The notes under the pieces: generated by a model | The model's database searches: none | What the model saw: only the letters and a program-made list of their open reading frames with translations | Told to the model about the DNA's origin: nothing | Assembly (NCBI GenBank): GCA_022841625.1 | Contig: JALHRD010000023.1 | Coordinates: 1 to 64,000, forward strand | DNA: 64,000 bases | From: Xanthobacteraceae bacterium | GTDB taxonomy: Bacteria > Pseudomonadota > Alphaproteobacteria > Rhizobiales > Xanthobacteraceae | Direction: 5' to 3' | Position numbers and translations under genes: made by a program | Shown here: piece by piece, positions 27,749-36,743 of the stretch | How the letters are laid out: the number at the start of each line of letters is the position of its first letter | How positions within the stretch are numbered: position 1 is the stretch's first letter

Positions 27749-29551
27749 TTAGATAGTCAGCTGACGGCGCCGCGTCATGACATGGAACAACGTGCTGACC
27801 GCGGTCATCAGCAACATCCACAAAACCCCCATCGATGCGAGCTCGGTGACCTGGCCATTCTGCCAGAGTTCGAACAGCGTGACAGCCATCACCTCGGAGC
27901 CCGGGCCGACCAGCAGCAATGGCAGCGCGACCGCCTGGACCGACAGCAGGAATACCAGCAGCCATGAGTTGAGCAGGGTGGGCGCGAGCAGTGGCACCAC
28001 AATGCGGCGAAATACGGCGGCGCGGGAGCCGCCGGAAATCGCCGCTTGCCCTTCGAGATCCGGATGGATCTGCAGGGCGCCAGCATAGGCGTAGCGCATG
28101 CCATAGGCCAGATAGCGCACCGAGGATGCGATGATCACCGACAGCAGGGTCCCGTACAGCGCAAACGGCATGTTCACGAAGATGTTGAGGAACGCCACGC
28201 TCAAGATGATCGCTGGAAACACCAACGGCAGCGTGACGAGGTGATCGAGCAGCGACGCTCCCGGTACGCGCCGCACCACCAGCCAGGCGCACAGCGCGGT
28301 GAACGGCACGACAATCGTTGCTGTCGCGGTGCCCAGGACCAGCGTGTTCACGATCGAATCGCGGAACGAACCAGGGCCGAACAAGACCCGATAATTGTCC
28401 AGCGAGAACCGGCTGAATGCTTCGATCCTGACGCCATCATAAAACGGCTGGAACGACGTGAATACGAGCATGAGGGCCGGAATCACCGCAACAAACAGGA
28501 AGATCAGGATCGAGACCGCTGCGGTGAGATAGCGCCATGGTCCGAGGTCGACAATGCGCGGCCGAAAGCCTTTTCCGGTGATGGTCTGGTAGCGATGGGC
28601 GTGACGCGCCAGGCGAGTTTGCCAGATCAGCAACACCGTGACGATCAGGATCAGGCAAATCGAATAGGCACCCGACTCGCCGTAATTCGGCACCCCGGTG
28701 CGGCGCGCGCTTTGGTAGATCGTAGTCGTCAGCACGTTGATATTGCCGGCAAGCCCGACCAGCGCGGGCACTTCGAAGGACTCAAAGGTTCGCACGAAGA
28801 TCAGCATCCCCAACGCGCAGATCGCGGGAATTCCCATGCGCAGCGTAATCGACCAGAACGCCTGCAGCGGACTGGCGCCGGCCATGATGGCGGCCTCCTC
28901 GAATGAGGCGTCCATCGAACGCAACACCGCCGACATCAGCAAGAAGGTGAGGGGGACAAAGCCGATGCCCTCGATCAGGATCATACCCCACATCGAATAG
29001 ACGTCGATCGCCTGCGGGTTTTGTGTGAACAGCGCGATCAAGTCATTGATTGGCCCGGCACGGCCCAGCAGCAGGAGCCACGCGACCGTGTAAAGAACGT
29101 TCGGCACGCCAAGCGAAAGGATCGCTGCAAGGAACGCCAGATCGCGGCCGGGCGTATTGGTTCGCTCGACGATTACCGCCTGCACGGTGCCGATCACGAT
29201 TGCGATCACCGCCGAGCCCAGGCTGTAGATCACGGTGTTGCCGAGACTCGGCAGGAAGAACCGCCCCGAAAACAGGTCATGGTAGAATCGTAGCGTGAAC
29301 GCGCCCAACGATCCGTCGGGCAGCGTTTCGTGCAGGCTGATGTTCAGAAGGAAAATTGCGGGCGGAACGATCAGGATCAGCAGGACGGCGGCCAACAAGG
29401 CCACGACGGGAGAGATGGTTCCCATTTTAGCGATCATCGCAAGAACGGGGGCGGTAGGGGTGACCGCACGAACTTCGGAGCGCAACGTCACTGACTGAAC
29501 CTTTTTTGTCGGCACGGATGTTGGATTGCCGTTATCGGAATAGCTCGTCAA
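27749..29551 (-). CDS. ABC transporter permease, fused two-module type
   Basis: This 600 aa protein has about twelve membrane helices in two BPD_transp_1 halves, the arrangement of iron(III) importers (FbpB/SfuB) and some phosphonate importers. Each half has an EAA-type loop (EEAAIMAGASPLQAFWSITL and EGQAAISGGSRAAVFRRIVV). The first codons overlap the upstream binding-protein stop by 20 bases; later starts are possible. No ATPase gene occurs in this operon or on the minus strand nearby, so the energising subunit must come from elsewhere. Confidence 0.9.
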   Translation of the reverse strand: MTSYSDNGNPTSVPTKKVQSVTLRSEVRAVTPTAPVLAMIAKMGTISPVVALLAAVLLILIVPPAIFLLNISLHETLPDGSLGAFTLRFYHDLFSGRFFLPSLGNTVIYSLGSAVIAIVIGTVQAVIVERTNTPGRDLAFLAAILSLGVPNVLYTVAWLLLLGRAGPINDLIALFTQNPQAIDVYSMWGMILIEGIGFVPLTFLLMSAVLRSMDASFEEAAIMAGASPLQAFWSITLRMGIPAICALGMLIFVRTFESFEVPALVGLAGNINVLTTTIYQSARRTGVPNYGESGAYSICLILIVTVLLIWQTRLARHAHRYQTITGKGFRPRIVDLGPWRYLTAAVSILIFLFVAVIPALMLVFTSFQPFYDGVRIEAFSRFSLDNYRVLFGPGSFRDSIVNTLVLGTATATIVVPFTALCAWLVVRRVPGASLLDHLVTLPLVFPAIILSVAFLNIFVNMPFALYGTLLSVIIASSVRYLAYGMRYAYAGALQIHPDLEGQAAISGGSRAAVFRRIVVPLLAPTLLNSWLLVFLLSVQAVALPLLLVGPGSEVMAVTLFELWQNGQVTELASMGVLWMLLMTAVSTLFHVMTRRRQLTI

Positions 29552-30635
29552 ATATTTTTTGCGAGCTCTCGGTGTATTGATTGAGCTGATCGGAGTTCAA
29601 GAACAGTTCCGGCACGCCGGCTCGGCTGGGAATGACCGGGGCCAGTACATCGTTAGGCGGGGTGTCGGTGCGTACCGGAAAATAGTCGGCGTTGGCGAGG
29701 ATCTGCTGTCCTTCCTTCGACAGAATGAAATCGGCGAGCAGCAGCGCGGCATGCGGATTGCGCACGCCGCGCGGCACGATCATCGTTCCGCTGGTGCTTG
29801 GGACCGGATCCATGAGTTGCGTGTTGACCGGGGCGCCCTTGGCCCGACTGATCAGCGGGTGGTGGGCAAAGATGTTCAACGCGATTGGAAACTCGCCGGC
29901 GATGACGCGATCGACCAGCGTGCGGGCGCTGCCCGACCCGAAATTGATGACCTTTTGTGGCACCAGCCTGCGGAAATAGGCGTTGGCTTTTTCCTCGCCG
30001 CGCGCCAGCCGGATAGTCGACAGAAACAACGGGGTGCCGCTTGAGGTGCCGATGCGCCAGGCGAGCTTGCCCCGCCATCGTGGGTCCAGCAGGTCGTCGT
30101 AGGTCTTCGGCACCTGGTCGGGCGGCACCAGCCGGGTGTTGTAGGCGATGCCGTAATAGCTGATCCGCGTGCTGGTCCACAGATTACGCGGATCCCGGTA
30201 CTGTTCGGGCATGGCGGTGACCATGGGCGAGAAGTAAGGCACGGCCAGCGTCGCCTCGACCGCCAGTTCGCCGACTCCGGTGCCTTCCACCAGATCCGCG
30301 ACCAGATTCTTGGCGCGCACTTCGGCGGAGAGTTTGGCAATGATCTCCTCGGAGTCGCCGCGCCAAAAGCTCATCTTCACGAATGGGTACTTCTTCATGA
30401 AGGCTTCAGCCAAGGGACGCAGCGCTTGGTTGACGATCGCCGCGGAGTAGATCACCACCCGGCCTTCCTTGCGCGCGCCGTCGAGAATGATCCGCTCGCG
30501 GTCGGCGGAGCGGTTGGTGAGAATCTCTTGCGCGCCGGCAGTGCCGAACGCCGCACCCATCGCCAGCGCGGCAAACAGCGCAAGAGTATTGGTCCTCAGC
30601 GCTTTACGAAGCGTGCCATTCAAAAACGGACTCAT
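29532..30635 (-). CDS. ABC transporter binding protein (iron(III)/AEP-like), copy 1
   Basis: This 367 aa periplasmic receptor begins the operon. The ATG at MSPFLNG is chosen because AAGGAA lies eight bases before it; two codons upstream another ATG is too close. The signal peptide ends GTAGAQ. The mature chain has EGRVVIYSAAIVNQALRPL, YPFVKMSFWRGDSE, YYGIAYNTRLVPP, YDDLLDPRWRGKLAW, TLVDRVIAGEFPIALNIFAHHPLIS and LLLADFILSKEGQQIL, which closely match copy 2 of the same operon. The two genes look like an ancient internal duplication, with possibly different ligands. Confidence 0.87.
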   Translation of the reverse strand: MSPFLNGTLRKALRTNTLALFAALAMGAAFGTAGAQEILTNRSADRERIILDGARKEGRVVIYSAAIVNQALRPLAEAFMKKYPFVKMSFWRGDSEEIIAKLSAEVRAKNLVADLVEGTGVGELAVEATLAVPYFSPMVTAMPEQYRDPRNLWTSTRISYYGIAYNTRLVPPDQVPKTYDDLLDPRWRGKLAWRIGTSSGTPLFLSTIRLARGEEKANAYFRRLVPQKVINFGSGSARTLVDRVIAGEFPIALNIFAHHPLISRAKGAPVNTQLMDPVPSTSGTMIVPRGVRNPHAALLLADFILSKEGQQILANADYFPVRTDTPPNDVLAPVIPSRAGVPELFLNSDQLNQYTESSQKIFDELFR

Positions 30636-31011
30636 TCGCATTTTTCCTTGTAGCCAGCGCCGCATATTCTGCTTTGATGATGCTTCTGTTTTGACGACGC
30701 GCTTGGCGAAGCGGTCTGGTCGGCAATTACTCTAGCCGAGAGCGGATCGTGAGGCCAATCGGGTGACCCTAGGTTGCCATTCGCCGAACGTGCGTCGATT
30801 GGCGGCACAAATAGGTTGTTGTTTTCTGCGCCCATTGCGCGGGGACGGCGTTCTGGGCACTTGACGGCCTGCGAGGCTTCGCAGAGCATCGACCAATTCC
30901 GGGGCGGGCGATCAGCCATTCTTTGGATACCCTGAATATGGCCGCGCAAATAACCGACTGACGGAACGATCACTTGCCTGGGCGTATTCCCCAGAACTGG
31001 CCGAGAGCGCA
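30636..31011. other. Divergent intergenic region between two transporter operons
   Basis: These 376 bases hold no gene. They must contain promoters for the leftward binding-protein operon and the rightward phnC-like operon. CTGCGA-ggct-TCGCAG (30869-30884) is a perfect hairpin or operator-like palindrome, and TTGACG (30861-30866) lies just before it. No convincing -10 box was found. Confidence 0.45.
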
Positions 31012-31839
31012 ATGCTGAAGTTAGAAGGTCTGACCAAGACTTTCGGCGCGCTGGCGGCCGTGAACGATGTATCGTTCGAGGTGCCGGCCGGTCAGATGCT
31101 GGGGATTATCGGTCGTTCGGGCGCGGGCAAGTCGACCCTGCTGCGGATGATCAATCGCCTTACGGAGCCGGCTGCGGGCCGCATTATTTGTGGGGACCGA
31201 GATGTTTCCGCCCTCAGGGGGCGTGCACTGCGCCTGTGGCGCCGCGAATGCGCGATGATCTTTCAGCAATTCAACCTGGTGCCGCGCCTCGATGTTCTCA
31301 CCAATGTTTTGATGGGGCGGTTGAGCTATCAGCCGACGCTGCGCTCTCTGCTCAAGCTGTTCACGCCGGAAGAGCGCGCGCTTGCAGTCGTCACCCTGGA
31401 GCGGGTCGAGATGGCGGCTTCGTTTCTTCAGCGAGCGGACCAACTCTCCGGCGGCCAGCAGCAGCGCGTCGCAATTGCCCGCGCATTGGTGCAGGAACCG
31501 CGCATCATCCTGGCCGATGAGCCGATCGCTTCGCTCGATCCGCGCAGTGCGGCACGCGTCATGGACATTCTGCGCAGCATCAATCGTGACGACGGCATGA
31601 CCGTGATCTGCAACCTACATACGATCGACACGGCGCGAAGCTATTGTGATCGGGTGATAGGCATGCGTGCCGGCCGCGTGGTTTTTGATGGCCTTCCAAG
31701 CGCCTTGGATCGCGAACGGATCAACAACATTTACGCGGCGGAAGGTGCCGACGAGGATATCGACGAGAATATCACCTCAACCGCATTGCCGGTTGGCACC
31801 GATAGGGATCGAATCGGGCATGCCGTGACGGCTGCGTGA
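31012..31839 (+). CDS. phnC: Phosphonate-type ABC transporter ATPase
   Basis: This 275 aa ATPase has Walker [18 protein letters not shown], the Q-loop [21 protein letters not shown], the signature [15 protein letters not shown], Walker [13 protein letters not shown] and an H-loop NLHTIDTA. The [18 protein letters not shown] segment is typical of PhnC. It energises the PhnE permeases downstream in the order phnC-phnD-phnE-phnE. The C-terminal 25 residues are acidic and unusual. No C-P lyase genes (phnG-M) are present in the window, so the imported ligand could be a phosphonate, phosphite or a related compound. Confidence 0.9.
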   Translation: MLKLEGLTKTFGALAAVNDVSFEVPAGQMLGIIGRSGAGKSTLLRMINRLTEPAAGRIICGDRDVSALRGRALRLWRRECAMIFQQFNLVPRLDVLTNVLMGRLSYQPTLRSLLKLFTPEERALAVVTLERVEMAASFLQRADQLSGGQQQRVAIARALVQEPRIILADEPIASLDPRSAARVMDILRSINRDDGMTVICNLHTIDTARSYCDRVIGMRAGRVVFDGLPSALDRERINNIYAAEGADEDIDENITSTALPVGTDRDRIGHAVTAA

Positions 31840-31906
31840 CTTGAGAATTCAAAATTGTAAGTGCCTTGCTGAAAACGAAAGTAAGATTGCGATAGGGAGA
31901 CGTATC

Positions 31907-32836
31907 ATGAAGTCAATCAAGATCATCGCGGCGGGTTTGCTTGTGATGCCTTGTGCCATTTCCTTTCTTGCCAAGGCAGCGGAAGCGCAGGACTGGCGCA
32001 AGCAATTTCCAAAATTTCGTTATGGCGTGCAGGCGGTGGAGACTCAAGCCGCGGCGCTGACGCGCTACAAGGGCTTTGGCGCTTATGTGAAGCAAAAGCT
32101 GGGCATTGAACTCGAACTGTTCCTGTCGGCGGAATATGCCGGCGTCATTCAGGCGATCGGCGCAAAACAACTCGATGTGATGGATATGGGCGCGAGCGGC
32201 TACGCTGCGGCGCATGTGGAGACCAAAGGTGCCGTTGAGCCGCTGGTGGTCCCGACCAATCCCGATGGCACCATTGGCTATTACGCAGTAGCCTTCGTGC
32301 GAGCCGACAGCCCCTACAAGTCGCTCGATGATTTGAAGGGCAAGATCTGGGCTTGGGTGGAGCCGAATTCGGCGTCCGGTTATCTGTTCCCGCTGGTAGG
32401 CTTTCGCAACAAGGGTCTAATTCCCGAGAAACACTTCGGCAAGGTGGTGTTTTCCGGGGGTCACGAACAGAGCATCATCGGTGTTCTCGATCGTGCCTAT
32501 GATGGCGCGATCACCTGGACTAACGATATTGAGAAACACACGCGCGGTGGCCTTCACATGATGCTTAGCCGCAAGGTTCTCGACATCAAAGACATTCGTA
32601 TCATTTGGGTGTCTGAGGTGATCCCCAATCCGGTCATCGCCGTCCGCTCCGATTTGCCCGCACCGATGAAAGCCGATCTGAAGGCGATGTTCCTCAACAT
32701 GCACAAGGACAACCCAGAAGTTTTCCGCGAGGTGGTGCGTGGCGATTCGCAGGGCTATCGTGAAGTCAAGCATGAGGTCTATCAGATCGCCGTCGATCTC
32801 AGGAACCAGCTCGCCAAGGAGCGGCGCAGCCGCTAA
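31907..32836 (+). CDS. phnD: Phosphonate-type periplasmic binding protein
   Basis: This 309 aa receptor starts at an ATG with AGGGAGA at good spacing; an earlier in-frame codon lacks one. The signal peptide ends AEAQ near residue 28. PhnD-type marks: FRYGVQAVETQAAALTRYKGFGAYVKQKLGIELELFLSAEYAGVIQAIGAKQLDVMDMG is the fold-1 region, then YYAVAFVRADSPYKSLDDLKGK and the WVEPNSASGYLFP loop that in PhnD binds the phosphonate oxygens. The exact ligand cannot be read. It lies between phnC and the two permeases. Confidence 0.88.
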   Translation: MKSIKIIAAGLLVMPCAISFLAKAAEAQDWRKQFPKFRYGVQAVETQAAALTRYKGFGAYVKQKLGIELELFLSAEYAGVIQAIGAKQLDVMDMGASGYAAAHVETKGAVEPLVVPTNPDGTIGYYAVAFVRADSPYKSLDDLKGKIWAWVEPNSASGYLFPLVGFRNKGLIPEKHFGKVVFSGGHEQSIIGVLDRAYDGAITWTNDIEKHTRGGLHMMLSRKVLDIKDIRIIWVSEVIPNPVIAVRSDLPAPMKADLKAMFLNMHKDNPEVFREVVRGDSQGYREVKHEVYQIAVDLRNQLAKERRSR

Positions 32837-32922
32837 CCCGGCGCTGCCGATGGGTGGAGTTGTGCAATGATGGCGGTGTCGTAGGGCTTTGCAGTCGTTT
32901 GGAAGATTCATTGTGACGGTGC

Positions 32923-33795
32923 ATGTCTAGCCAGGCCTCCGCCGCGATTGCGCGATTTGAGGAAGAGTTTGCTCGCCTGCGGCGACGGCAGCGAATTCAG
33001 TTGCTGGTCTTTGCGGCGATCCTTCTGGCTTTGTTTTTTGGTGCCGCCGAGGTCAGCAATTTCCGGCTTGATCGTTTGCTCGCCGGCCTTCCCAGGATCG
33101 GCGAATATATCGGCAAGACCCTACCTGAGATCCGGATCAATTCGTTCTTCGGAGATATCGCATATTGGTATTATGGCTTCTTTCGTTGGCTCGGCCTGTT
33201 GCTTGATACTCTGTTGATCGCGCTCATGGCGTTGCTGTTCGGGTCGGTCGGCGGGTTCCTGTTGTCGTTTCCCGCCTCACGCAATCTTTCAGGTAACGTG
33301 GTCGTCTACTTTATCTGTCGACGACTGGCCGAGATCGCCCGCACCGTGCCGGAAATCGTCTATGCGTTGATCTTTGTCGTGGCGTTTGGGATCGGGCCGC
33401 TTGCCGGCTTTCTGGCGCTGTCCGTCCATGCGGTCGGTGCGATGGGAAAACTCTATGCGGAGGCCAATGAGAATATCGATGAGCGCCAGCTCGAAGGCAT
33501 TCGCGCAGCTGGCGGCAACTGGTTTGAAATGATCCGGTTTGCGGTGCTGCCGCAGGTGCTACCTAACTTCATGACCTACACCTTATGGCGGCTTGAGCTG
33601 AACATCCGATCGGCGGCGATCGTTGGCTTTGTCGGGGCGGGCGGGATCGGGCAAGAACTCTATACCGCGATCAGTTTCAATTATTACGAAGACGTCAGCG
33701 CCATTGTCCTTATGGTGGTGCTTACAATTATGATCATCGACCTGGTCTGTGAACGGTTGCGCCACAAAATTATCGGAAAGGACAACCTGCAATGA
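32923..33795 (+). CDS. phnE: Phosphonate-type ABC permease, first PhnE
   Basis: This 290 aa permease has about six membrane helices, a long N-terminal helix (FEEEFARLRRRQRIQ) on the cytosolic side and the EAA loop IRAAGGNWFEMIRFAVLPQVLPN followed by LELNIRSAAIVGFVGAGGIGQEL, a PhnE hallmark. It overlaps the next gene by four bases. Two different PhnE subunits in a row suggest a heterodimeric channel, as in many Rhizobiales. Confidence 0.88.
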   Translation: MSSQASAAIARFEEEFARLRRRQRIQLLVFAAILLALFFGAAEVSNFRLDRLLAGLPRIGEYIGKTLPEIRINSFFGDIAYWYYGFFRWLGLLLDTLLIALMALLFGSVGGFLLSFPASRNLSGNVVVYFICRRLAEIARTVPEIVYALIFVVAFGIGPLAGFLALSVHAVGAMGKLYAEANENIDERQLEGIRAAGGNWFEMIRFAVLPQVLPNFMTYTLWRLELNIRSAAIVGFVGAGGIGQELYTAISFNYYEDVSAIVLMVVLTIMIIDLVCERLRHKIIGKDNLQ

Positions 33796-34700
33796 AAGGC
33801 GGCGCGCGTTGCATCGATGCGGCCCAGCTTGCCGTGTTGCGGGAGCGTTATCCGCGGGCATTCGCGCGCACGCCACGCGAGCGCGCCGTGTTCGCGGCGA
33901 TCTTGGTTGGCCTCGCGGCTTTCGTGATGTTCGGGCTCTATCAATTCGATGCCTCACCGGTTCGGATTTGGAACGGTCTGGAACGCTTCGGAAAGATTGC
34001 AGGTGCGCTGTTTCCGCCGACGCCGGGGGATGCGTTCTGGGATCTGGTCAAGGCCATGCTGGAAACCATTGGTATGGCGTTTCTCGGTACCTTGATCGCA
34101 ACGTGCATCGCATTTCCACTTGGATTTTTTGGTGCGCGCAACGTCGTCAAGCTACCGTTGTTCCGATTTCCAATCCGTCGCTCGTTCGATTTCCTGCGCG
34201 GCGTTGATGCGCTGGTTTGGGCGCTGGTCTATGTGCGTGCCGTCGGCCTTGGTCCGCTCGCGGGCGTGCTGGCGATTGCGACGACGGACATCGGGATTCT
34301 ATCGAAGCTGTTTGCGGAGGCTATCGAGAATGTCGACCGCAAGCAGGCGGACGGTGTCCAGGCGACCGGCGCCAATGCGGTGCAGCGGCTGCGCTTTGGC
34401 ATTCTGCCTCAGGTGCTGCCGATCATGATCTCGAATGCGCTCTATATGTTTGAATCGAACACGCGCTCGGCGACGATCCTGGGTATCGTTGGTGCCGGCG
34501 GTATCGGATTCCACCTCTCCGATCGTATCCGCGCCCATCGTTGGGATGAGGTTGGTTTCATTATTATCATGATTATCGTCGTCGTAGCACTGATCGATTT
34601 TATCTCGCATATGCTGCGAACGCGTGTGATCAAGTCGGGAACTAATCGGGCGCTGCTGCTCGAAACCTATCACGAGCAGCAGCGCGCGGGCGTGCGTTAG
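33792..34700 (+). CDS. phnE: Phosphonate-type ABC permease, second PhnE
   Basis: This 302 aa permease is homologous to the preceding one. It has about six membrane helices, the EAA loop VQATGANAVQRLRFGILPQVLPI and the PhnE block FESNTRSATILGIVGAGGIGFHL. The start overlaps the first phnE stop (ATGA), implying coupled synthesis of the pair. The C-terminus after HMLRTRVIKS is a short hydrophilic tail. It ends five bases before the convergent stop of the MetE-like gene. Confidence 0.88.
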   Translation: MKGGARCIDAAQLAVLRERYPRAFARTPRERAVFAAILVGLAAFVMFGLYQFDASPVRIWNGLERFGKIAGALFPPTPGDAFWDLVKAMLETIGMAFLGTLIATCIAFPLGFFGARNVVKLPLFRFPIRRSFDFLRGVDALVWALVYVRAVGLGPLAGVLAIATTDIGILSKLFAEAIENVDRKQADGVQATGANAVQRLRFGILPQVLPIMISNALYMFESNTRSATILGIVGAGGIGFHLSDRIRAHRWDEVGFIIIMIIVVVALIDFISHMLRTRVIKSGTNRALLLETYHEQQRAGVR

Positions 34701-34705
34701 AGCGA

Positions 34706-35770
34706 TCAGGAGATTTCATCGCGCAGCACCTTGGCGGCGGCAACTTCATTGCAGAGTTTGTGGTACGCTTCATCGATGCTGACGACGGCGCCCGACCCCG
34801 GCGCAAATCCGCAGTCGGGATTGAGCACGATCCGCTCCGGCGCCAGGAATTTCATGGCCTGCCGCACGCGGTCGGCGATGGTTTCCGCGGTATCGATCCG
34901 GCCGGGCTCGACGCTTACGCAACCGAGCCCGATTTCGAAATCCTCGCGCAGCTTTTTGAATGTTGCCGCGTCGCCCGCTCCGGGCGTCGTGAATTCCATG
35001 GTCAGGTGGTGTGCTTTCAGGCGGTTCAATTGCGCGATGATGGGTTCGTAGCTGCCTTGAAATTGCGCTTCACCGCGGACCCTGGCGCCGGCCCGTCGGC
35101 ACAGGTGCACCGCGAGACGAGCGGTTTGGTTTCCTGCCAGTACGGCATTGACCATATCCACCGCGAAATCGGCGGCGGCGTCGGGATTTGGGTATTGGCG
35201 GCGGACGTCCGGATCGACAAACAGGCAGAGATGCGGATCGTCGATCTGGATGATGTCCGCGCCGGCCTGGCGGATCAATTCGACCTCGCGCTGAAGGATT
35301 GGCACGCAATCGCGCACGAAGTCGTCACGCTTGGGGTAAGCCTTGGCTGACTGTTCGGGATGCCACATGCGCTCGCCGAGCAGCGCCGGTGCTGGCACGG
35401 TCGCCTTGATGGCGCGTGAGGTGATGGTTTTGAGATAAGCGATCTCGCGTGCGATGAAGCCAGGGTTCTTGGGTGCGAGCTTGTCAACCACAATCGTCCA
35501 GGGACGGTTGTCGGCCGGGTTGTGGCTGAGCGCAAATCCGTGCGCGAGTTCGGCGATGACCCCGATATAGGATTTGCGCCGCCACTCGCCGTCGGTGACT
35601 ACATCGAGACCGGCGTGTTCCTGCATCGCGACGATGTAGCGGATTGCTGCGTCCATTTCGGTTTCGTAGCGCTCCGATGACAGCGGTGGTTTCTCATTGA
35701 TCAAATCCTGGACAAATGCTGGGCGCGGCATTGAGCCGACAACGGACGCGGGGAAAAGCCGTCTTGCCAT
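34706..35770 (-). CDS. MetE C-terminal-like zinc methyltransferase
   Basis: This 354 aa protein corresponds to one barrel of cobalamin-independent methionine synthase; the N-terminal barrel of full MetE is absent. Zinc ligands are H222-x-C224 (VHLCRRAG) and C320 (NPDCGF), with E259 near the MetE glutamate position. VVGSMPRP and DVVTDGEWRR at the start are typical. Such short proteins transfer alkyl groups to thiols; epoxyalkane:CoM transferases share the same ligand pattern, so methionine synthesis should not be assumed. The start codon overlaps the cytidylyltransferase stop as TAATG, so the two are coupled. Confidence 0.82.
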   Translation of the reverse strand: MARRLFPASVVGSMPRPAFVQDLINEKPPLSSERYETEMDAAIRYIVAMQEHAGLDVVTDGEWRRKSYIGVIAELAHGFALSHNPADNRPWTIVVDKLAPKNPGFIAREIAYLKTITSRAIKATVPAPALLGERMWHPEQSAKAYPKRDDFVRDCVPILQREVELIRQAGADIIQIDDPHLCLFVDPDVRRQYPNPDAAADFAVDMVNAVLAGNQTARLAVHLCRRAGARVRGEAQFQGSYEPIIAQLNRLKAHHLTMEFTTPGAGDAATFKKLREDFEIGLGCVSVEPGRIDTAETIADRVRQAMKFLAPERIVLNPDCGFAPGSGAVVSIDEAYHKLCNEVAAAKVLRDEIS

Positions 35771-36525
35771 TATGCGCCACGCCAAAAGTTTTGTGCGTAC
35801 TCAAAGTCCTGCTGCGTATCCACTTCGATGTAATTGCCCGGCGTATCGGCGTGAGCCATTGCGGTGCCGCCTTCGATCATGTCCTGCAGGAGATGGATAA
35901 GATAGGCTTTCTCGAACGCCGCGGCTTCGCGGAACGGCTTGCCGGCATAGGCTTGCCGGCGGCGATGATAATGCGTCTTCAAAGCCGCTGCGCCGTTCGG
36001 CGAGAACTTTGCCACGCCGGTGAACTCGCCATGCGCAATCGCCGGTTCAATTTCGCGATGAACGCGTGTGACTAAGCCATTGGCGACGGTCACCTTCTCG
36101 GCGTCGGTCGGTGGATGTTCGGTGCGGTGTTGGTAGCGCGCGAGCCAGTCGGTATCAACCGACAGGGCGATGTCGGCGGAATGCGCCAACAGACGCCGCA
36201 CCACATCGGCGGTGAAGAGAGTGTCTGAATAAGTGCACAGAAATGGTTGATCCATCAGGTCCTCCGCGCACATTAAAGAGACCAGAATGTTGTTGTTCGG
36301 CCAGTTGGTGTTTTCACGGAACACAAACCGCGCGTAGTCGGCGCGCACCTTTTCGATCTGATAGCCGCCAATAAAGCAGATGTCGCTGATACCGTTCGCG
36401 GTGAACGCCTCCAGGGTCCAGTCGAGCAGGCGCTTGCCTTTGACTTCAGCAAAGCATTTGGGCACATCGGTCGTGGTCGGCATGAGGCGCCGGCCGCGGC
36501 CGGCGCCGATGATTATGGCTCGCAT
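35770..36525 (-). CDS. LicC-like nucleotidyltransferase
   Basis: This 251 aa enzyme has the nucleotidyltransferase fold: a nucleotide-binding N-terminus AIIIGAGRGRRLMPTTTDVPKCFAEVKGKRLLDW, ENTNWPNNNILVSLMCAEDL, and the metal-binding region TYSDTLF. This pattern is that of LicC-like phosphocholine cytidylyltransferases and of PntC, which activates 2-aminoethylphosphonate. The YNIEVD-like ending GNYIEVDTQQDFEYAQ is also typical. It would form a CMP-linked small molecule for transfer to a surface polymer. The neighbouring phn-type importer makes an aminophosphonate or choline-phosphate substrate attractive, but this is inference. Confidence 0.8.
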   Translation of the reverse strand: MRAIIIGAGRGRRLMPTTTDVPKCFAEVKGKRLLDWTLEAFTANGISDICFIGGYQIEKVRADYARFVFRENTNWPNNNILVSLMCAEDLMDQPFLCTYSDTLFTADVVRRLLAHSADIALSVDTDWLARYQHRTEHPPTDAEKVTVANGLVTRVHREIEPAIAHGEFTGVAKFSPNGAAALKTHYHRRRQAYAGKPFREAAAFEKAYLIHLLQDMIEGGTAMAHADTPGNYIEVDTQQDFEYAQNFWRGA

Positions 36526-36570
36526 GGTCCGCCGAGAAAATGAGGGAAACTCATCGAATGCTATTTCGCT

Positions 36571-36582
36571 GGCCTATAGGCC
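36571..36582. promoter_or_regulatory. Perfect 12-bp palindrome before ftsW
   Basis: GGCCTATAGGCC lies in the 218-base gap between the divergent cytidylyltransferase and ftsW. It could be an operator for either gene. Nothing else was recognised in the gap. Confidence 0.3.
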
Positions 36583-36743
36583 GCAAGTGCTTCCAGCCGC
36601 AGCGGGAAAATTCGCCCGTTAACCTGTCTTCAACGAACGCCAGTCAGGAGTTATCTGGCGAGTGTCCGGAAACCGAGATTTGCCCCGTGCCCTGCCGCCA
36701 CGGGTCGTGAGCCTCCGCGCCGAACACGCGCCCTGGGGATGCC

